Assembly: GCF_021887715.1 (NCBI RefSeq)
Contig: NZ_JAIQXX010000005.1
Span: 1 to 64,000 of the forward strand
Origin: Winogradskyella immobilis
GTDB taxonomy: Bacteria; Bacteroidota; Bacteroidia; Flavobacteriales; Flavobacteriaceae
Direction: 5' to 3'
Length of the DNA stretch: 64,000 nt
In this document: positions 44,850-54,430 of the stretch, one piece after another
Layout of the letters: every line of letters begins with the position of its first letter
How positions within the stretch are numbered: position 1 is the stretch's first letter
Translations under genes and position numbers: made by a program
Notes under the pieces: generated by a model
The model's database searches: none
The model's input: only the letters and a program-made list of their open reading frames with translations
Told to the model about the DNA's origin: nothing

Positions 44850-46379
44850 TTAATGTTTAAAATGACGTGTTCCAGTAAAAACCATAGCCATTTTATTGGC
44901 ATTACAATAATTAATACTTAACTCATCTTTAATAGATCCGCCAGGTTGTATTACAGCAGAAACGCCAGCATTATCTGCAATTTCTACACAGTCAGGAAAA
45001 GGAAAAAATGCATCACTAGCCATAACAGAACCTTTTAAATCAAAATTGAAGGACTGTGCTTTATGAATAGCTTGGTTTAAAGCATCAACTCTACTGGTTT
45101 GTCCTGTTCCACTAGCGCATAATTGTCTATTCTTTACTAAAACTATGGTATTAGATTTTGTGTGCTTACATATTTTAGAAGCAAAAATTAAATCGTCTAA
45201 TTCATTATTTGATGGATTTACTTCTGTAACGTTAGTTAAATCATCAACGCTATCTGTAATATTATCACGCTCTTGTACTAGAGCACCATTTAAGCAAGTT
45301 CTTACTGTTGTTTTTGGTAATTCTACATTGTTTAAAATTAGTAAAATTCTGTTTTTCTTGCCTTTTAAAATGTCTAAGGCATCGTCAGCGAAAGAAGGAG
45401 CAATTACCACTTCACAGAATAGTTTATGAATTTCTTCAGCCGTTGCTTTATCAATTTCAGTATTACTAATTAAAATACCTCCAAAAGCTGAAACAGGATC
45501 ACCAGCTAATGCATCTACATAAGCTTGATGAATGGTGCTTCTTTGTGCAAAACCACATGCATTATTATGTTTTAAAATAGCAAATGTTGGATCTTCATTT
45601 TTAAATTCTAAAATTAAATTAACAGCAGCATCAACATCTAGAAGATTATTATAACTTAATTCTTTACCATGAAGTTTAGTAAACATAGCATCAAAATCAC
45701 CAAAGAAGAAGCCTTTTTGATGTGGGTTTTCACCATAACGAAGCACTTTTCCATTAGTTTCACTAATTTTTAAAGCAGCTTCTTCATGATTAGCATTAAA
45801 ATAATTAAATATAGCAGTATCGTAATGCGAAGAGATATTAAATGATTTTCTGGCAAAATTATATCTATCTTCTTCCGAAGTTTCGCCGTTTTTAGTGTTT
45901 AAGACCTCTAAAAATTCAGAATAATCATTAACAGAAGATACACAAACAACATCGGCATAATTTTTTGCAGCAGCTCTAATTAAAGAAATACCACCGATAT
46001 CTATTTTTTCAATAATATCTTGATTGCTAGCACCAGAAGCAACCGTTTTTTCAAACGGATATAAATCTACAATTACTAAATCTATTTGTGGAATTTCAAA
46101 TTCCTTTAATTCGGCAACATCACCATCATGGTTTTGACGATTTAAAATACCTCCAAATACTTTAGGGTGTAAAGTTTTTACTCTTCCGCCTAAAATTGAA
46201 GGGTAAGATGTAACGTTTTCAACAGGTACAACTGAAATGCCTAAATCTTTAATAAATTTTTCTGTGCCTCCAGTAGAATAAATTGTAACTCCAAGAGCGT
46301 CTAATTTTTGCACAATTGGCTCTAGGCCATCCTTACTAAATACAGAAATTAGTGCTGATGAAATGGTTTTGTTGCTCAT
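44850..46379 (-). CDS. purH: Bifunctional AICAR formyltransferase / IMP cyclohydrolase PurH
   Basis: 509 residues. An N-terminal MGS-like cyclohydrolase domain (STGGTEKFI, GGRVKTLHPKVFGG) and a C-terminal transformylase domain (KHNNACGFA, DAFFPFPD, QPGGSIKDE) carry out the last two steps of IMP synthesis. Upstream of mreB on the same strand, so partial co-transcription is possible. Confidence 0.96.
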   Translation of the reverse strand: MSNKTISSALISVFSKDGLEPIVQKLDALGVTIYSTGGTEKFIKDLGISVVPVENVTSYPSILGGRVKTLHPKVFGGILNRQNHDGDVAELKEFEIPQIDLVIVDLYPFEKTVASGASNQDIIEKIDIGGISLIRAAAKNYADVVCVSSVNDYSEFLEVLNTKNGETSEEDRYNFARKSFNISSHYDTAIFNYFNANHEEAALKISETNGKVLRYGENPHQKGFFFGDFDAMFTKLHGKELSYNNLLDVDAAVNLILEFKNEDPTFAILKHNNACGFAQRSTIHQAYVDALAGDPVSAFGGILISNTEIDKATAEEIHKLFCEVVIAPSFADDALDILKGKKNRILLILNNVELPKTTVRTCLNGALVQERDNITDSVDDLTNVTEVNPSNNELDDLIFASKICKHTKSNTIVLVKNRQLCASGTGQTSRVDALNQAIHKAQSFNFDLKGSVMASDAFFPFPDCVEIADNAGVSAVIQPGGSIKDELSINYCNANKMAMVFTGTRHFKH

Positions 46380-46498
46380 AATGATGTATTGTGAATTTTA
46401 AAAGCGTAAAAATACATATTAGTTAAAAAAGAGACGTTGATAAAAACGAGTTTGTTTAAGTTTTTTGTAACAAAATATTGTTGAAAACGTCCTATCTT

Positions 46499-46506
46499 TA
46501 TATTTG
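46499..46506 (+). promoter_or_regulatory. Candidate promoter for the ABC-type permease
   Basis: TATATTTG (-7) with a TTG (46478-46480) 18 bases upstream, both fitting the Bacteroidetes consensus. The start codon lies 17 bases further on. Confidence 0.5.
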
Positions 46507-46523
46507 AAAAAAAAGAGCCAACT

Positions 46524-47774
46524 ATGTTAGTTTATTTACGTGTTTTTAAGGAGAGTTTTGCATTTGCTATAAATGCATTACGTAACAATAAACTACGTAC
46601 TTTTTTATCGCTTTTAGGTGTTACCGTTGGGATATTTTCTATTATAGCAGTTTTAGCTGCCGTAGATTCTTTAGATAGAAATATTAAAGAAAGTCTTTCG
46701 GGGATTGATAGCAATACCATTTATTTAACACATTTTAGTTTTGGCCCATCTGAGATTCCGCGTTGGGTTAGAGATAATTTTGAACCTTTACAATATGATG
46801 ATTATGAGTTTGTGAAAAAAAATGTAAGTGGTATTGATGCTGTAGCTTATAGTATTTTTGGTTCTAATGAAACTGTACGTTATCAATCAGAAAGTGCAGA
46901 AAATGTTACTATTGTCCCAGCATCTCAAGGTATATCTAAAATTAACGATTTTAAAATTAGCAAAGGGCGTTTTTATACAGAATTAGAATCTAACTCAGGA
47001 TCTCCAGTAGTTGTTTTGGGTTACTCACTAGCAGAGACTTTATTTGATAATACAAATCCTATAGGTAAAAAAATTCGTATTTATGGACGCAAATTAACGG
47101 TTATTGGTGTGCTTGATAAAATAGGTGTTTCTTTTGGAGATTCGCCAGATGATCAAGCTGTTATACCTGTAAATTTTGTAAGAAGCCTTATCAATACAGG
47201 TAAAAATGGTTTGCCAGGAGCTATAGTTATTAAGCCAAAAAAAGGTATTGATGTAGATGCTTTTGAAAGTGTGTTAAAGCAAAAATTTAGAGGATATCGT
47301 GGATTAAAGGCAGACGAGGTTGAAGACTTTTTTATATCTAAAGTATCGGGGTTTGTTTCTTTAATTGATGGTATAATTTCTGGGATGAATTTAATCGGGT
47401 GGATTATAAGTTTCTTTTCACTCCTTGTTGGTGGTTTTGGTATAGCCAATATTATGTTTGTTAGTGTTAAAGAGCGTACAAACCTTATCGGGATACAAAA
47501 ATCGTTAGGAGCTAAAAATCGATTTATTTTATTACAATTTTTGTTTGAAGCTATAATACTAGCAGTAGTTGGTGGATTGGTTGGTTTAGGTTTAGTAGGT
47601 TTAATCGCTGTAATTTCATCAAGTTTTACAGGAGATTTTGAATTTGTGCTCTCATTTAAAAATATGGCTATAGGATTTGGTTTATCAACTTTTATTGGGT
47701 TAATATCTGGAGTTATACCAGCAATATCAGCATCTCGTTTAGATCCTGTAGAAGCGATAAGAACCGGAATGTAA
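46524..47774 (+). CDS. MacB/FtsX-type ABC transporter permease
   Basis: 416 residues: one membrane helix near the N-terminus (SLLGVTVGIFSIIAVLA), a large periplasmic MacB_PCD domain (LDRNIKESLSGIDSNTIYL), and three C-terminal FtsX helices (LLVGGFGIANIMFVSVKERT, GLVGLGLVGLIAVISS, TFIGLISGVIPAISA). The closing motif ASRLDPVEAIR is typical of MacB. No ATPase gene is adjacent, so it must pair with a subunit encoded elsewhere. Confidence 0.9.
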   Translation: MLVYLRVFKESFAFAINALRNNKLRTFLSLLGVTVGIFSIIAVLAAVDSLDRNIKESLSGIDSNTIYLTHFSFGPSEIPRWVRDNFEPLQYDDYEFVKKNVSGIDAVAYSIFGSNETVRYQSESAENVTIVPASQGISKINDFKISKGRFYTELESNSGSPVVVLGYSLAETLFDNTNPIGKKIRIYGRKLTVIGVLDKIGVSFGDSPDDQAVIPVNFVRSLINTGKNGLPGAIVIKPKKGIDVDAFESVLKQKFRGYRGLKADEVEDFFISKVSGFVSLIDGIISGMNLIGWIISFFSLLVGGFGIANIMFVSVKERTNLIGIQKSLGAKNRFILLQFLFEAIILAVVGGLVGLGLVGLIAVISSSFTGDFEFVLSFKNMAIGFGLSTFIGLISGVIPAISASRLDPVEAIRTGM

Positions 47775-47786
47775 TTATAAATTTTC

Positions 47787-48242
47787 CTATAAAATCTTAG
47801 CAACTTCTTTACAAACAAACTCTAAAAAGCGTTCGTCAGCTTCAGTAAACGGATCTATTGTACTAGAGTCAATATCTATCTGACCAATGTTTTCACCATT
47901 TACAAAAATAGGCACAACGATTTCTGCTTTTACAGTAATACTACAAGAGAGATAATTGTCTTGTGCATGTACATCTGGTACTACAAAATTTTCGCTACTA
48001 ACAGCAACTTGCCCACATATGCCTTTACCAAAAGGTATAATAGTATGATCTGTTGGTTCACCGACATAAGGTCCAAGTTTTAGTTCATTTTTGTCACCAT
48101 TTTTAAAATAAAAACCAACCCAATTGTAGTAATCTATATGTGCTTCTAACAATTCACAAACCATGAATAGGCGATTATTAACTTCTGATTCTGAATCATT
48201 TAAAATAGATTGTATTTGTGGTTTTAATTCCTCTAAACTCAT
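47787..48242 (-). CDS. GAF-domain protein, free methionine-R-sulfoxide reductase-like
   Basis: 151 residues, single GAF domain. The family block PFGKGICGQVA holds Cys76 and NYLSCSITVKAEIVVPI holds Cys100, matching two of the three redox cysteines of fRMsr (YebR); the position of the third (TDHTIIPFG) lacks a cysteine. It likely reduces free methionine-R-sulfoxide, but the missing resolving cysteine leaves some doubt. Confidence 0.82.
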   Translation of the reverse strand: MSLEELKPQIQSILNDSESEVNNRLFMVCELLEAHIDYYNWVGFYFKNGDKNELKLGPYVGEPTDHTIIPFGKGICGQVAVSSENFVVPDVHAQDNYLSCSITVKAEIVVPIFVNGENIGQIDIDSSTIDPFTEADERFLEFVCKEVAKIL

Positions 48243-48336
48243 TTTGTATTAAAATTTTGGTAAAAATATCTAAAAAGTCATACTTTCAAACCTCATTTCT
48301 ATAAATTTAACAACTCAATAACATAGATTATTATCC

Positions 48337-48894
48337 TTGAAGACATTGCTTACAAAATATAAATTAGTTATTCGTTTTATACTTACGTTTGGGTTAGTAT
48401 ATGCTGTACTTTCTTTAGGATATTATTTTTATTTAGAATACTCAGATGGATCAAAATATTATCCAGATTATTTTACAAACATGGTCGCAGAGCAAAGTAA
48501 TGCAGTACTAAATTCTGTAGGTTATGAAACTGTAATACAAAAACACCCTAATGAGCCATCAATGATGGTGATTATTAAAGATAAATATATTGCTAGAGTT
48601 ATAGAAGGTTGTAATTCTATTAGTGTTATTATTCTATTTATCTCTTTTGTGCTGGCATTTTCAGATAATTTAAAACGTACGCTTCTCTTTATTCTGGCAG
48701 GTAGTGTATTAATATATACAGTTAATTTAATACGCATTGTTATACTATCTATAGGTTTGTATCATTACCCATGGAGAAGAGAAGAATTACATACAGTTAT
48801 TTTTCCGCTTATTATTTATGGAATGGTATTTTTACTTTGGATGTTTTGGGTAAATCATTTTTCTAAAAATTTAAAGAAGCCAATTAATGTCTAA
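48337..48894 (+). CDS. xrtF: Exosortase XrtF
   Basis: 185 residues with a TTG start (KTLLTKYKL). About five membrane helices. The exosortase catalytic residues are visible: Cys92 in VIEGCNSISV, Arg133 in NLIRIVIL and His152 in LHTVIFP. XrtF is the flavobacterial exosortase predicted to cleave C-terminal sorting signals and attach proteins to the cell surface. The next gene, overlapping by 8 bases, is its usual partner. No obvious substrate gene is in the window. Confidence 0.92.
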   Translation: MKTLLTKYKLVIRFILTFGLVYAVLSLGYYFYLEYSDGSKYYPDYFTNMVAEQSNAVLNSVGYETVIQKHPNEPSMMVIIKDKYIARVIEGCNSISVIILFISFVLAFSDNLKRTLLFILAGSVLIYTVNLIRIVILSIGLYHYPWRREELHTVIFPLIIYGMVFLLWMFWVNHFSKNLKKPINV

Positions 48895-49315
48895 AGTAAA
48901 AGCATATATACTTGCATTTTTTCTTTTCGTGCTTTTAGTTTTAGTGCGTCTTTTTGAGGAAGAATTGTTTTATGACCCTTACCTGTTGTTTTTTCAAAAC
49001 GATTACTTATACATAGATAGCCCAAGGCGTGAAGTGGCAAAATTGGTATTATTTACATCGTTACGATATCTTATTAATTCAGTATTATCATTAGGAATCA
49101 TTTATTGTTTTTTTAGAGATAAAAATATTCTTAAATTTTCAAGTTTAATCTATGGTATTGCATATGTGTGTTTCTTAATTCTGTTTTTATATTTTGTAAT
49201 TAACCCAAAGCAAGACGAGTATTACCTGTTTTTTAATGTAAGACGTTTTTTAATACAACCATTAATCTTAATTCTTTTACTTCCAGCACTCTACTATTAT
49301 AAGCTAAAACGTTAA
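48887..49315 (+). CDS. Exosortase F system-associated membrane protein
   Basis: 142 residues with four membrane helices. RLFEEELFYDPYLLFFQNDY, PRREVAKLVLFTSLRYLINS and FLYFVINPKQDEYYLFFNVR are the features of the small protein that is found directly after XrtF in flavobacteria. It starts inside the xrtF 3' end. Role unknown; probably part of the same membrane complex. Confidence 0.88.
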   Translation: MSKVKAYILAFFLFVLLVLVRLFEEELFYDPYLLFFQNDYLYIDSPRREVAKLVLFTSLRYLINSVLSLGIIYCFFRDKNILKFSSLIYGIAYVCFLILFLYFVINPKQDEYYLFFNVRRFLIQPLILILLLPALYYYKLKR

Positions 49316-49353
49316 GACTTCAATAAAATAAAAACAGTTAAATCATATTTTTA

Positions 49354-49361
49354 TAACTTTG
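49354..49361 (+). promoter_or_regulatory. Candidate -7 element four bases before the HYC_CC_PP GTG start
   Basis: TAACTTTG fits TAnnTTTG and is followed by CAGT and then GTG at 49366, the same arrangement as tatA (TATATTTG, CAAA, GTG). Confidence 0.45.
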
Positions 49362-49365
49362 CAGT

Positions 49366-49767
49366 GTGAAGCTTATATTTTTACATAAGAGTTTTTCAGT
49401 AATGTTATCCATACTGGTGTTATGTTCTACAATGTCAATTACTGTAGAAAAGCATTTTTGTGGAGGTACATTAGTTGATGTGGCGTTGTTTTCTGAAGCA
49501 AAAGGTTGCGGTATGGAAATGACTTCAGAATCACAGATGAAGAAACCGTGTTGTAAAAATGAAGTTGAAATTATTCAAGGACAAGACGAATTAAAGGTAA
49601 CTCCGTTTCAAGGTTTAGATCTAGAACAACAGTTATTTGTTTTCTCATTTACATATAGTTATCTAGAACGTTTTGAGAACCGCCAAGATAACTCAGCTTT
49701 TATAGAATATCCTCCGCCTCTCATAGTCAGGCAACTCTACAAGCTTGACGAGGCTTATCTCATTTGA
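49366..49767 (+). CDS. HYC_CC_PP family protein, membrane-anchored or secreted
   Basis: 133 residues, GTG start. Hydrophobic N-terminus, then His30-Phe31-Cys32 in VEKHFCGG, Cys48, and the vicinal Cys62-Cys63 in KKPCCKN; a PPP motif (116-118) lies in the C-terminal tail IEYPPPLIVRQLY. This arrangement names the family. Cysteine and histidine motifs imply binding of a soft metal, and homologues neighbour copper-related genes. First gene of the metal-handling-like set. Confidence 0.85.
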   Translation: MKLIFLHKSFSVMLSILVLCSTMSITVEKHFCGGTLVDVALFSEAKGCGMEMTSESQMKKPCCKNEVEIIQGQDELKVTPFQGLDLEQQLFVFSFTYSYLERFENRQDNSAFIEYPPPLIVRQLYKLDEAYLI

Positions 49768-49877
49768 TTTTTAATTATTATTCTCAATAACAAGATTTTC
49801 TAAACTTGTTATGTGCGCGTATACTATATTTTATACGTGTATAATTTCACTTGAAATAATAATTAAAATAAATAATA

Positions 49878-50648
49878 ATGAAAAAATATGTTGGATCATT
49901 AATAGCTATAATGCTTTTTAACCTTATCGGGTTAGCACAAGGTCCACCAATAATATTAGACAAAATTATTTTGTTAGGGAGCAATAGTTTTACAGCCAGA
50001 ACATTAACAGAATACAGAAATACAGAACGAGGAGATTTTGTGTATACACCTTTTAGTCTAAGTTATTTGCCTACATCTAATACAACTTTTACAGTTGATG
50101 TTCCTTTTATTAATTATGATTTTGAATCAGGGTCTAGCGGAAGTAGTTTAGCAGATATACGATTAACAGGTAAATACCAATTCTATCAAAAAAATGCCAC
50201 AGGCAAAACCTTTAGAATATTAATTAAAACAGAGCAAACATTACCGACAGGTGAATCATTAGATTTAATAGGCTTAAGTACAGGTTTATATCAAGGTTAT
50301 TATGGTATCTTAGGAGGTTATGAATCTTTAAAGTTTGGAATTACTAGTGAACTAGGGTATAATTGGATTCCTGATGGAACACTAGATCATCTTCGTTATA
50401 AGTTAGGATTTGGACTGCCTTTATTAAAGCCACAGTTTCCTAATAAGCAAATCAACCTCTATTTTGAATACAGTAGCTTTTGGATTTTTGAACGTGATTG
50501 GTACCAATTACTTTACGCTCAAGGCATTCAATATGCAGGAAAAGATTATACAATTGAACTCTCTGCTCAAATACCGATAGTTAATGATGTAGATGCTGAC
50601 CGAGAATTAAATTATTCATTATTCATCGGCGGGAGATATACATTTTAA
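49878..50648 (+). CDS. Outer-membrane beta-barrel protein in the metal-handling-like set
   Basis: 256 residues with a signal peptide (MKKYVGSLIAIMLFNLIGLAQ) and alternating beta strands ending in aromatic RYTF, the outer-membrane insertion signature. The block TKLEQTLPTG-like KTEQTLPTGESL resembles the phenol-degradation MetA-type transporter barrels. Lies 110 bases after the HYC gene and 27 before the HMA gene. Inferred: passage of a small solute across the outer membrane. Confidence 0.75.
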   Translation: MKKYVGSLIAIMLFNLIGLAQGPPIILDKIILLGSNSFTARTLTEYRNTERGDFVYTPFSLSYLPTSNTTFTVDVPFINYDFESGSSGSSLADIRLTGKYQFYQKNATGKTFRILIKTEQTLPTGESLDLIGLSTGLYQGYYGILGGYESLKFGITSELGYNWIPDGTLDHLRYKLGFGLPLLKPQFPNKQINLYFEYSSFWIFERDWYQLLYAQGIQYAGKDYTIELSAQIPIVNDVDADRELNYSLFIGGRYTF

Positions 50649-50675
50649 ATAGAATAACAATTAAAAAAGAAAATT

Positions 50676-51014
50676 ATGAAAACAAAAATAATAATAATGC
50701 TGATTCTAGGACTAGTTTCAGTATCAACAATACAAGCACAAAAACAACGTGATGATTTTAAAATTCAAGTAGATGGGTTAGGTTGTCCATTCTGTGCATA
50801 TGGATTAGAGAAGAAGTTTAAAGAGTTTAAAGGTATAAAGAATGTAGCTATAGATATTGAAACGGGTGATTTTACATTTACATTTCCTTCAGACAAGAAA
50901 TTAACGCTTTTACAAGTTAAAACTCAGGTTGAAGAAGCAGGTTATACTCCAGTAACTATAAAAATTACTAGGGCTAATGGAGAAATAGAGGTTTCTGAAA
51001 AGGAAAAAGAATGA
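50676..51014 (+). CDS. Periplasmic heavy-metal-associated (HMA) domain protein
   Basis: 112 residues: signal peptide (to about Ala21), then a ferredoxin-like HMA domain with the binding motif GLGCPFC (Cys37, Cys40) and the usual second half EEAGYTPV. Such domains bind Cu(I) or other soft metals and pass them between partners. The signal peptide puts this one in the periplasm, which suits a carrier between the outer-membrane barrel and the inner membrane. Confidence 0.88.
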   Translation: MKTKIIIMLILGLVSVSTIQAQKQRDDFKIQVDGLGCPFCAYGLEKKFKEFKGIKNVAIDIETGDFTFTFPSDKKLTLLQVKTQVEEAGYTPVTIKITRANGEIEVSEKEKE

Positions 51015-51032
51015 CCCTAAAAAGTTACAGTT

Positions 51033-51869
51033 ATGAAAAAAGTTTTAATCTTATTAAGCATAATTATTGTTAGTTGTAATTCTCCTAAAAAAGAAGAAAA
51101 AAAGACAATTAAAGAATGGACATTAAAAGAGGTTATTAAAATAGATGGAATTAACCCTATTGGTATTGCCCTTAAAGGTGAAGAATTATGGTTGTCCGAT
51201 TCAGATCATAATCGATTAGTACAGATAGATACTACGGGAAATATTATTAAAACAGTTAATGATTTTGATAGACCCATGCATATAGATGCTAATACAACCT
51301 CTATTTATGTTCCTCAATATGGTATAGATACTGTTACAGTTTTAACGAATAATACTCGGAAAGTAGTACCATTACAGATAGAATTAGATGCCCCAGCAGG
51401 TGTTTCTACTTATAAAGACGAACTAGCTATTGTAGATTTTTATAACAATCAAATTCATTATAACAATGGAAATCAGTGGAGTAGTTTTGGAAGTGAAGGC
51501 AATGCTAATGGTCAATTTTATTACCCAACTGATGTACAGATTACATCAAATGAAATTTGGGTCGCAGATGCGTATAATCATAGAGTACAAGTATTTGATA
51601 AAAAAGGTGTTTTTGTGAGAGCTATTGCTTGGGATCAAGGTATTAATGCTGCTACAGGCATTTTTGTGTCTAAAGATGAAGTCTTTGTAACAGATTTTGA
51701 AAACGATCGTGTTTTAATCTTTGATCATAAGGGAGTTTTAAAACAAGAATTAAAAGACAAGGTTAATAAGCCAACGGATATGATTATAAAAGAAAATATT
51801 CTGTATACATTAAATTATAGGCAGAGCACTATAAATGCATATGTTTTAGAATCTGTATTAAAAAAATAG
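51033..51869 (+). CDS. NHL-type beta-propeller lipoprotein
   Basis: 278 residues. Lipoprotein signal with Cys15 (IIIVSCNSP), then about five or six blade-like repeats (LWLSDSDHNRLVQIDTTG, IWVADAYNHRVQVFDKKG, VFVTDFENDRVLIFDHKG), the NHL pattern. Propellers of this kind serve as binding platforms or as hydrolases; no catalytic residues are evident. It ends one base before the HMA-MauE fusion gene, so the two are tightly coupled. Confidence 0.85.
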   Translation: MKKVLILLSIIIVSCNSPKKEEKKTIKEWTLKEVIKIDGINPIGIALKGEELWLSDSDHNRLVQIDTTGNIIKTVNDFDRPMHIDANTTSIYVPQYGIDTVTVLTNNTRKVVPLQIELDAPAGVSTYKDELAIVDFYNNQIHYNNGNQWSSFGSEGNANGQFYYPTDVQITSNEIWVADAYNHRVQVFDKKGVFVRAIAWDQGINAATGIFVSKDEVFVTDFENDRVLIFDHKGVLKQELKDKVNKPTDMIIKENILYTLNYRQSTINAYVLESVLKK

Positions 51870-51870
51870 A

Positions 51871-52602
51871 ATGACACGTACATATAAAATATCAGGAATG
51901 ACCTGCAATAATTGCAAAGCCTCTGTGCTGTCTGCACTTTTAGCGATTCCTAATGTCGGTGATGTTTCTATTAATCTTGAAAAAGCAGAAGCAACATTAA
52001 AACTAAAAACACCTATTGGAGTTTCAGAACTTCAAAACGCATTACCAGAGAAATATCGTATTTCAGAAGTTGGTGTAGATCATAATCTTACTTCAGAAAA
52101 CGAGATAAACAAATCTCAGCAAACTGAATTAAAACAACTATTTCCATTGTTTTTAATCTTTGGGTATATTACAATAACCGCAGTATTATTAAATAATAAC
52201 CCATGGAATACAGAAGCTTTTATGCTCGATTTTATGGGGTTGTTTTATATCGTTTTTAGCTTCTTTAAACTACTAGATTTAAAAGGCTTTTCTCAAAGTT
52301 TTAAAATGTACGATCCTTTAGCAAAAGTAATGCCTCTATATAGACATACGTATCCGTTTATTGAGGTTGCCTTAGGATTAGCTTTTTTATTCCGATTTCA
52401 AATAGAAAAGGCTTTAATACTAACACTTTTAATTTTAGGTATTACCACTATAGGTGTTACAAGAGTTTTGCGAAAAAAAACTAAAATTCAATGTGCATGT
52501 TTAGGAACAGCATTAAAATTGCCAATGACCAAAGCAACATTTATTGAAAACAGTATCATGATAGTTATGGCAATAGTGATGTTGCTAAAATTATATCTAT
52601 AA
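51871..52602 (+). CDS. HMA-MauE fusion: N-terminal metal-binding domain plus DoxX/MauE-like membrane domain
   Basis: 243 residues. The first about 70 form an HMA domain with Cys12 and Cys15 (ISGMTCNNCKA). About residues 90-243 hold four membrane helices that resemble MauE/DoxX-type redox membrane proteins. Cys208 and Cys210 (QCACLG) lie between the last two helices, at a place where MauE-type proteins carry redox-active cysteines. Inferred: takes a metal (or electrons) from the HMA domain to the membrane pair. Last gene of the set. Confidence 0.85.
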   Translation: MTRTYKISGMTCNNCKASVLSALLAIPNVGDVSINLEKAEATLKLKTPIGVSELQNALPEKYRISEVGVDHNLTSENEINKSQQTELKQLFPLFLIFGYITITAVLLNNNPWNTEAFMLDFMGLFYIVFSFFKLLDLKGFSQSFKMYDPLAKVMPLYRHTYPFIEVALGLAFLFRFQIEKALILTLLILGITTIGVTRVLRKKTKIQCACLGTALKLPMTKATFIENSIMIVMAIVMLLKLYL

Positions 52603-52679
52603 ATATGATTTAATTGATAGAAGCTATGCTATTAGCTTGGCTTTTTTTTATAATTTAGGGCAAAACTAAAAGCATTCTA

Positions 52680-54410
52680 ATGAAACCAATTTCAAATCTT
52701 TTTTTAATTATAGTAGCACTGACATTGTGCTTTACATCTTGCACAAACGATAAAAAAATAGAAGCTTCTATGCTTATTTACGGCGGTACCATTTACACGG
52801 TCAATGATAATCAAACTACTGTTGAAGCTGTTGCAGTAAAAGGCGATACTATTCTTTTTGCTGGTTCCATGGCAGAAGCAGAAGTATTTAAAGGTGAAAC
52901 AACAGAACTTATAGATTTAAAAGGTAAAACAATGACACCTGGACTTATTGAAGGACATGGTCATTTTATGGGATTAGGTTATAATGAAATTAGTTTAGAT
53001 TTATTGGGGACAACAAGTTACCAATCTATTATTGATGCTGTAGCAAAACGTGTAGAAACAGCAAAACCAGGCGAATGGATTACAGGTCGCGGATGGCATC
53101 AAAGCAAATGGGATTCTTTACCAGAGAATTTAGTAAAGGGATTTCAAACACATTTTAGGTTGAGTGATGTGTCACCAGATAATCCCGTGTATTTAAGTCA
53201 TGCTAGTGGACATGCAGGTTTTGCAAATGCAAAAGCCATGGAAATTGCTGGTTTAACAGGTTTGTATAAAGAAGGTTTGGGAGCCTATGAGGTTGAAGGA
53301 GGAGAAGTGATTTTAGATCAAGGAGGACGACCAACGGGTGTTTTTAACGAACGTGCGCAAACTTTGATAGTAAAGCATATTCCTGAAAAAACAACAGAAA
53401 CCGATAGGCAAGCTTTTGATTTAGCCGTTAAAGCTTCGCATAGAAATGGGATTACAAGTTTTCATGATGCAGGTATTCCAAGAGAAACGATTGAATTTTA
53501 TGATGAGATGCAAGCTAACAATAAAATGGATGTGCGTATCTATGCTATGTTAACAGGTTGGGATAAAGAACTGTTGAATGAATGGTATTCTAAAGGAGTT
53601 AGAATTGATCCAAATCATAAATTTACAATCCGTTCCGTAAAATTAAACTGTGACGGAGCACTTGGTTCAAGAGGAGCTTGGTTGTTAGAACCCTATGCAG
53701 ATCGTCCAGATCATTTTGGGCATGAAACGTTGCCAATGGAATTTGTAAAAGAAACAGCTTATAATGGATTACGAAATGGATTTCAGGTCTGCGCACATGC
53801 TATAGGAGATAGAGCCAATAGAGAAATTTTAGACCGTTATGAAATGGCAATGAAAGGTGTTAATGATAAAGCAAAAACAGAAGATCATAGATTTAGAATA
53901 GAACATGCACAGCATTTACATCCGGATGATATTCCTCGTTTTGCTGAGTTGGGAGTCATTCCGGCGATGCAAGCAGTACATATGTCGTCGGATCGTCCAT
54001 GGGCAATAGATCGCCTCGGCGAAAAACGTATTAAAGAAGGAGCGTACATGTGGCAAGATCTATTAAAAAGTGGTGTGCCAATTGTTAATGGTACAGATGT
54101 GCCAGTTGAGCCTGTTAATCCTATAGCAAGTTTTTATGCGAGTATAAGCCGTAAAACATTGAAAGGACTTCCGGAAGGTGGTTACGAGCCAGAACAAAAA
54201 ATGACTCGTGCCCAAGCTTTGAGGTCATATACATTAGATGCGGCATATGGTGCATTTGAAGAAGGTATTAAAGGTTCTATAGAAGTAGGAAAACTTGCTG
54301 ATTTTGCTATTTATAATCAAGATTTAATGACTGTATCAGAAGATAAGGTACTTGACACAAAAGTAGTGATGACTATTTTTGATGGCAAAGTTGTATTTGA
54401 GGATAAATAG
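52680..54410 (+). CDS. Amidohydrolase-family lipoprotein (YtcJ-like)
   Basis: 576 residues. Lipoprotein signal with Cys21 (LCFTSCTND). The metal-binding H93-x-H95 is in EGHGHFMG, later histidines in CAHAIGDR and EHAQHLH and the aspartate in NGTDVPVEP complete the metal-dependent amidohydrolase site. Homologues act on a range of amides; the substrate is unknown. Presumably tethered to the outer membrane, periplasmic side. Own terminator. Confidence 0.88.
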   Translation: MKPISNLFLIIVALTLCFTSCTNDKKIEASMLIYGGTIYTVNDNQTTVEAVAVKGDTILFAGSMAEAEVFKGETTELIDLKGKTMTPGLIEGHGHFMGLGYNEISLDLLGTTSYQSIIDAVAKRVETAKPGEWITGRGWHQSKWDSLPENLVKGFQTHFRLSDVSPDNPVYLSHASGHAGFANAKAMEIAGLTGLYKEGLGAYEVEGGEVILDQGGRPTGVFNERAQTLIVKHIPEKTTETDRQAFDLAVKASHRNGITSFHDAGIPRETIEFYDEMQANNKMDVRIYAMLTGWDKELLNEWYSKGVRIDPNHKFTIRSVKLNCDGALGSRGAWLLEPYADRPDHFGHETLPMEFVKETAYNGLRNGFQVCAHAIGDRANREILDRYEMAMKGVNDKAKTEDHRFRIEHAQHLHPDDIPRFAELGVIPAMQAVHMSSDRPWAIDRLGEKRIKEGAYMWQDLLKSGVPIVNGTDVPVEPVNPIASFYASISRKTLKGLPEGGYEPEQKMTRAQALRSYTLDAAYGAFEEGIKGSIEVGKLADFAIYNQDLMTVSEDKVLDTKVVMTIFDGKVVFEDK

Positions 54411-54430
54411 ACTTTAAAAAAGTATAATTT

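Noticed and set aside
47153-47818. 221-residue minus-strand frame
   Set aside because: Lies antisense to the ABC permease, whose helices and FtsX motifs are clear; the antisense peptide is Pro/Ile/Thr-rich, as shadows of such genes are.
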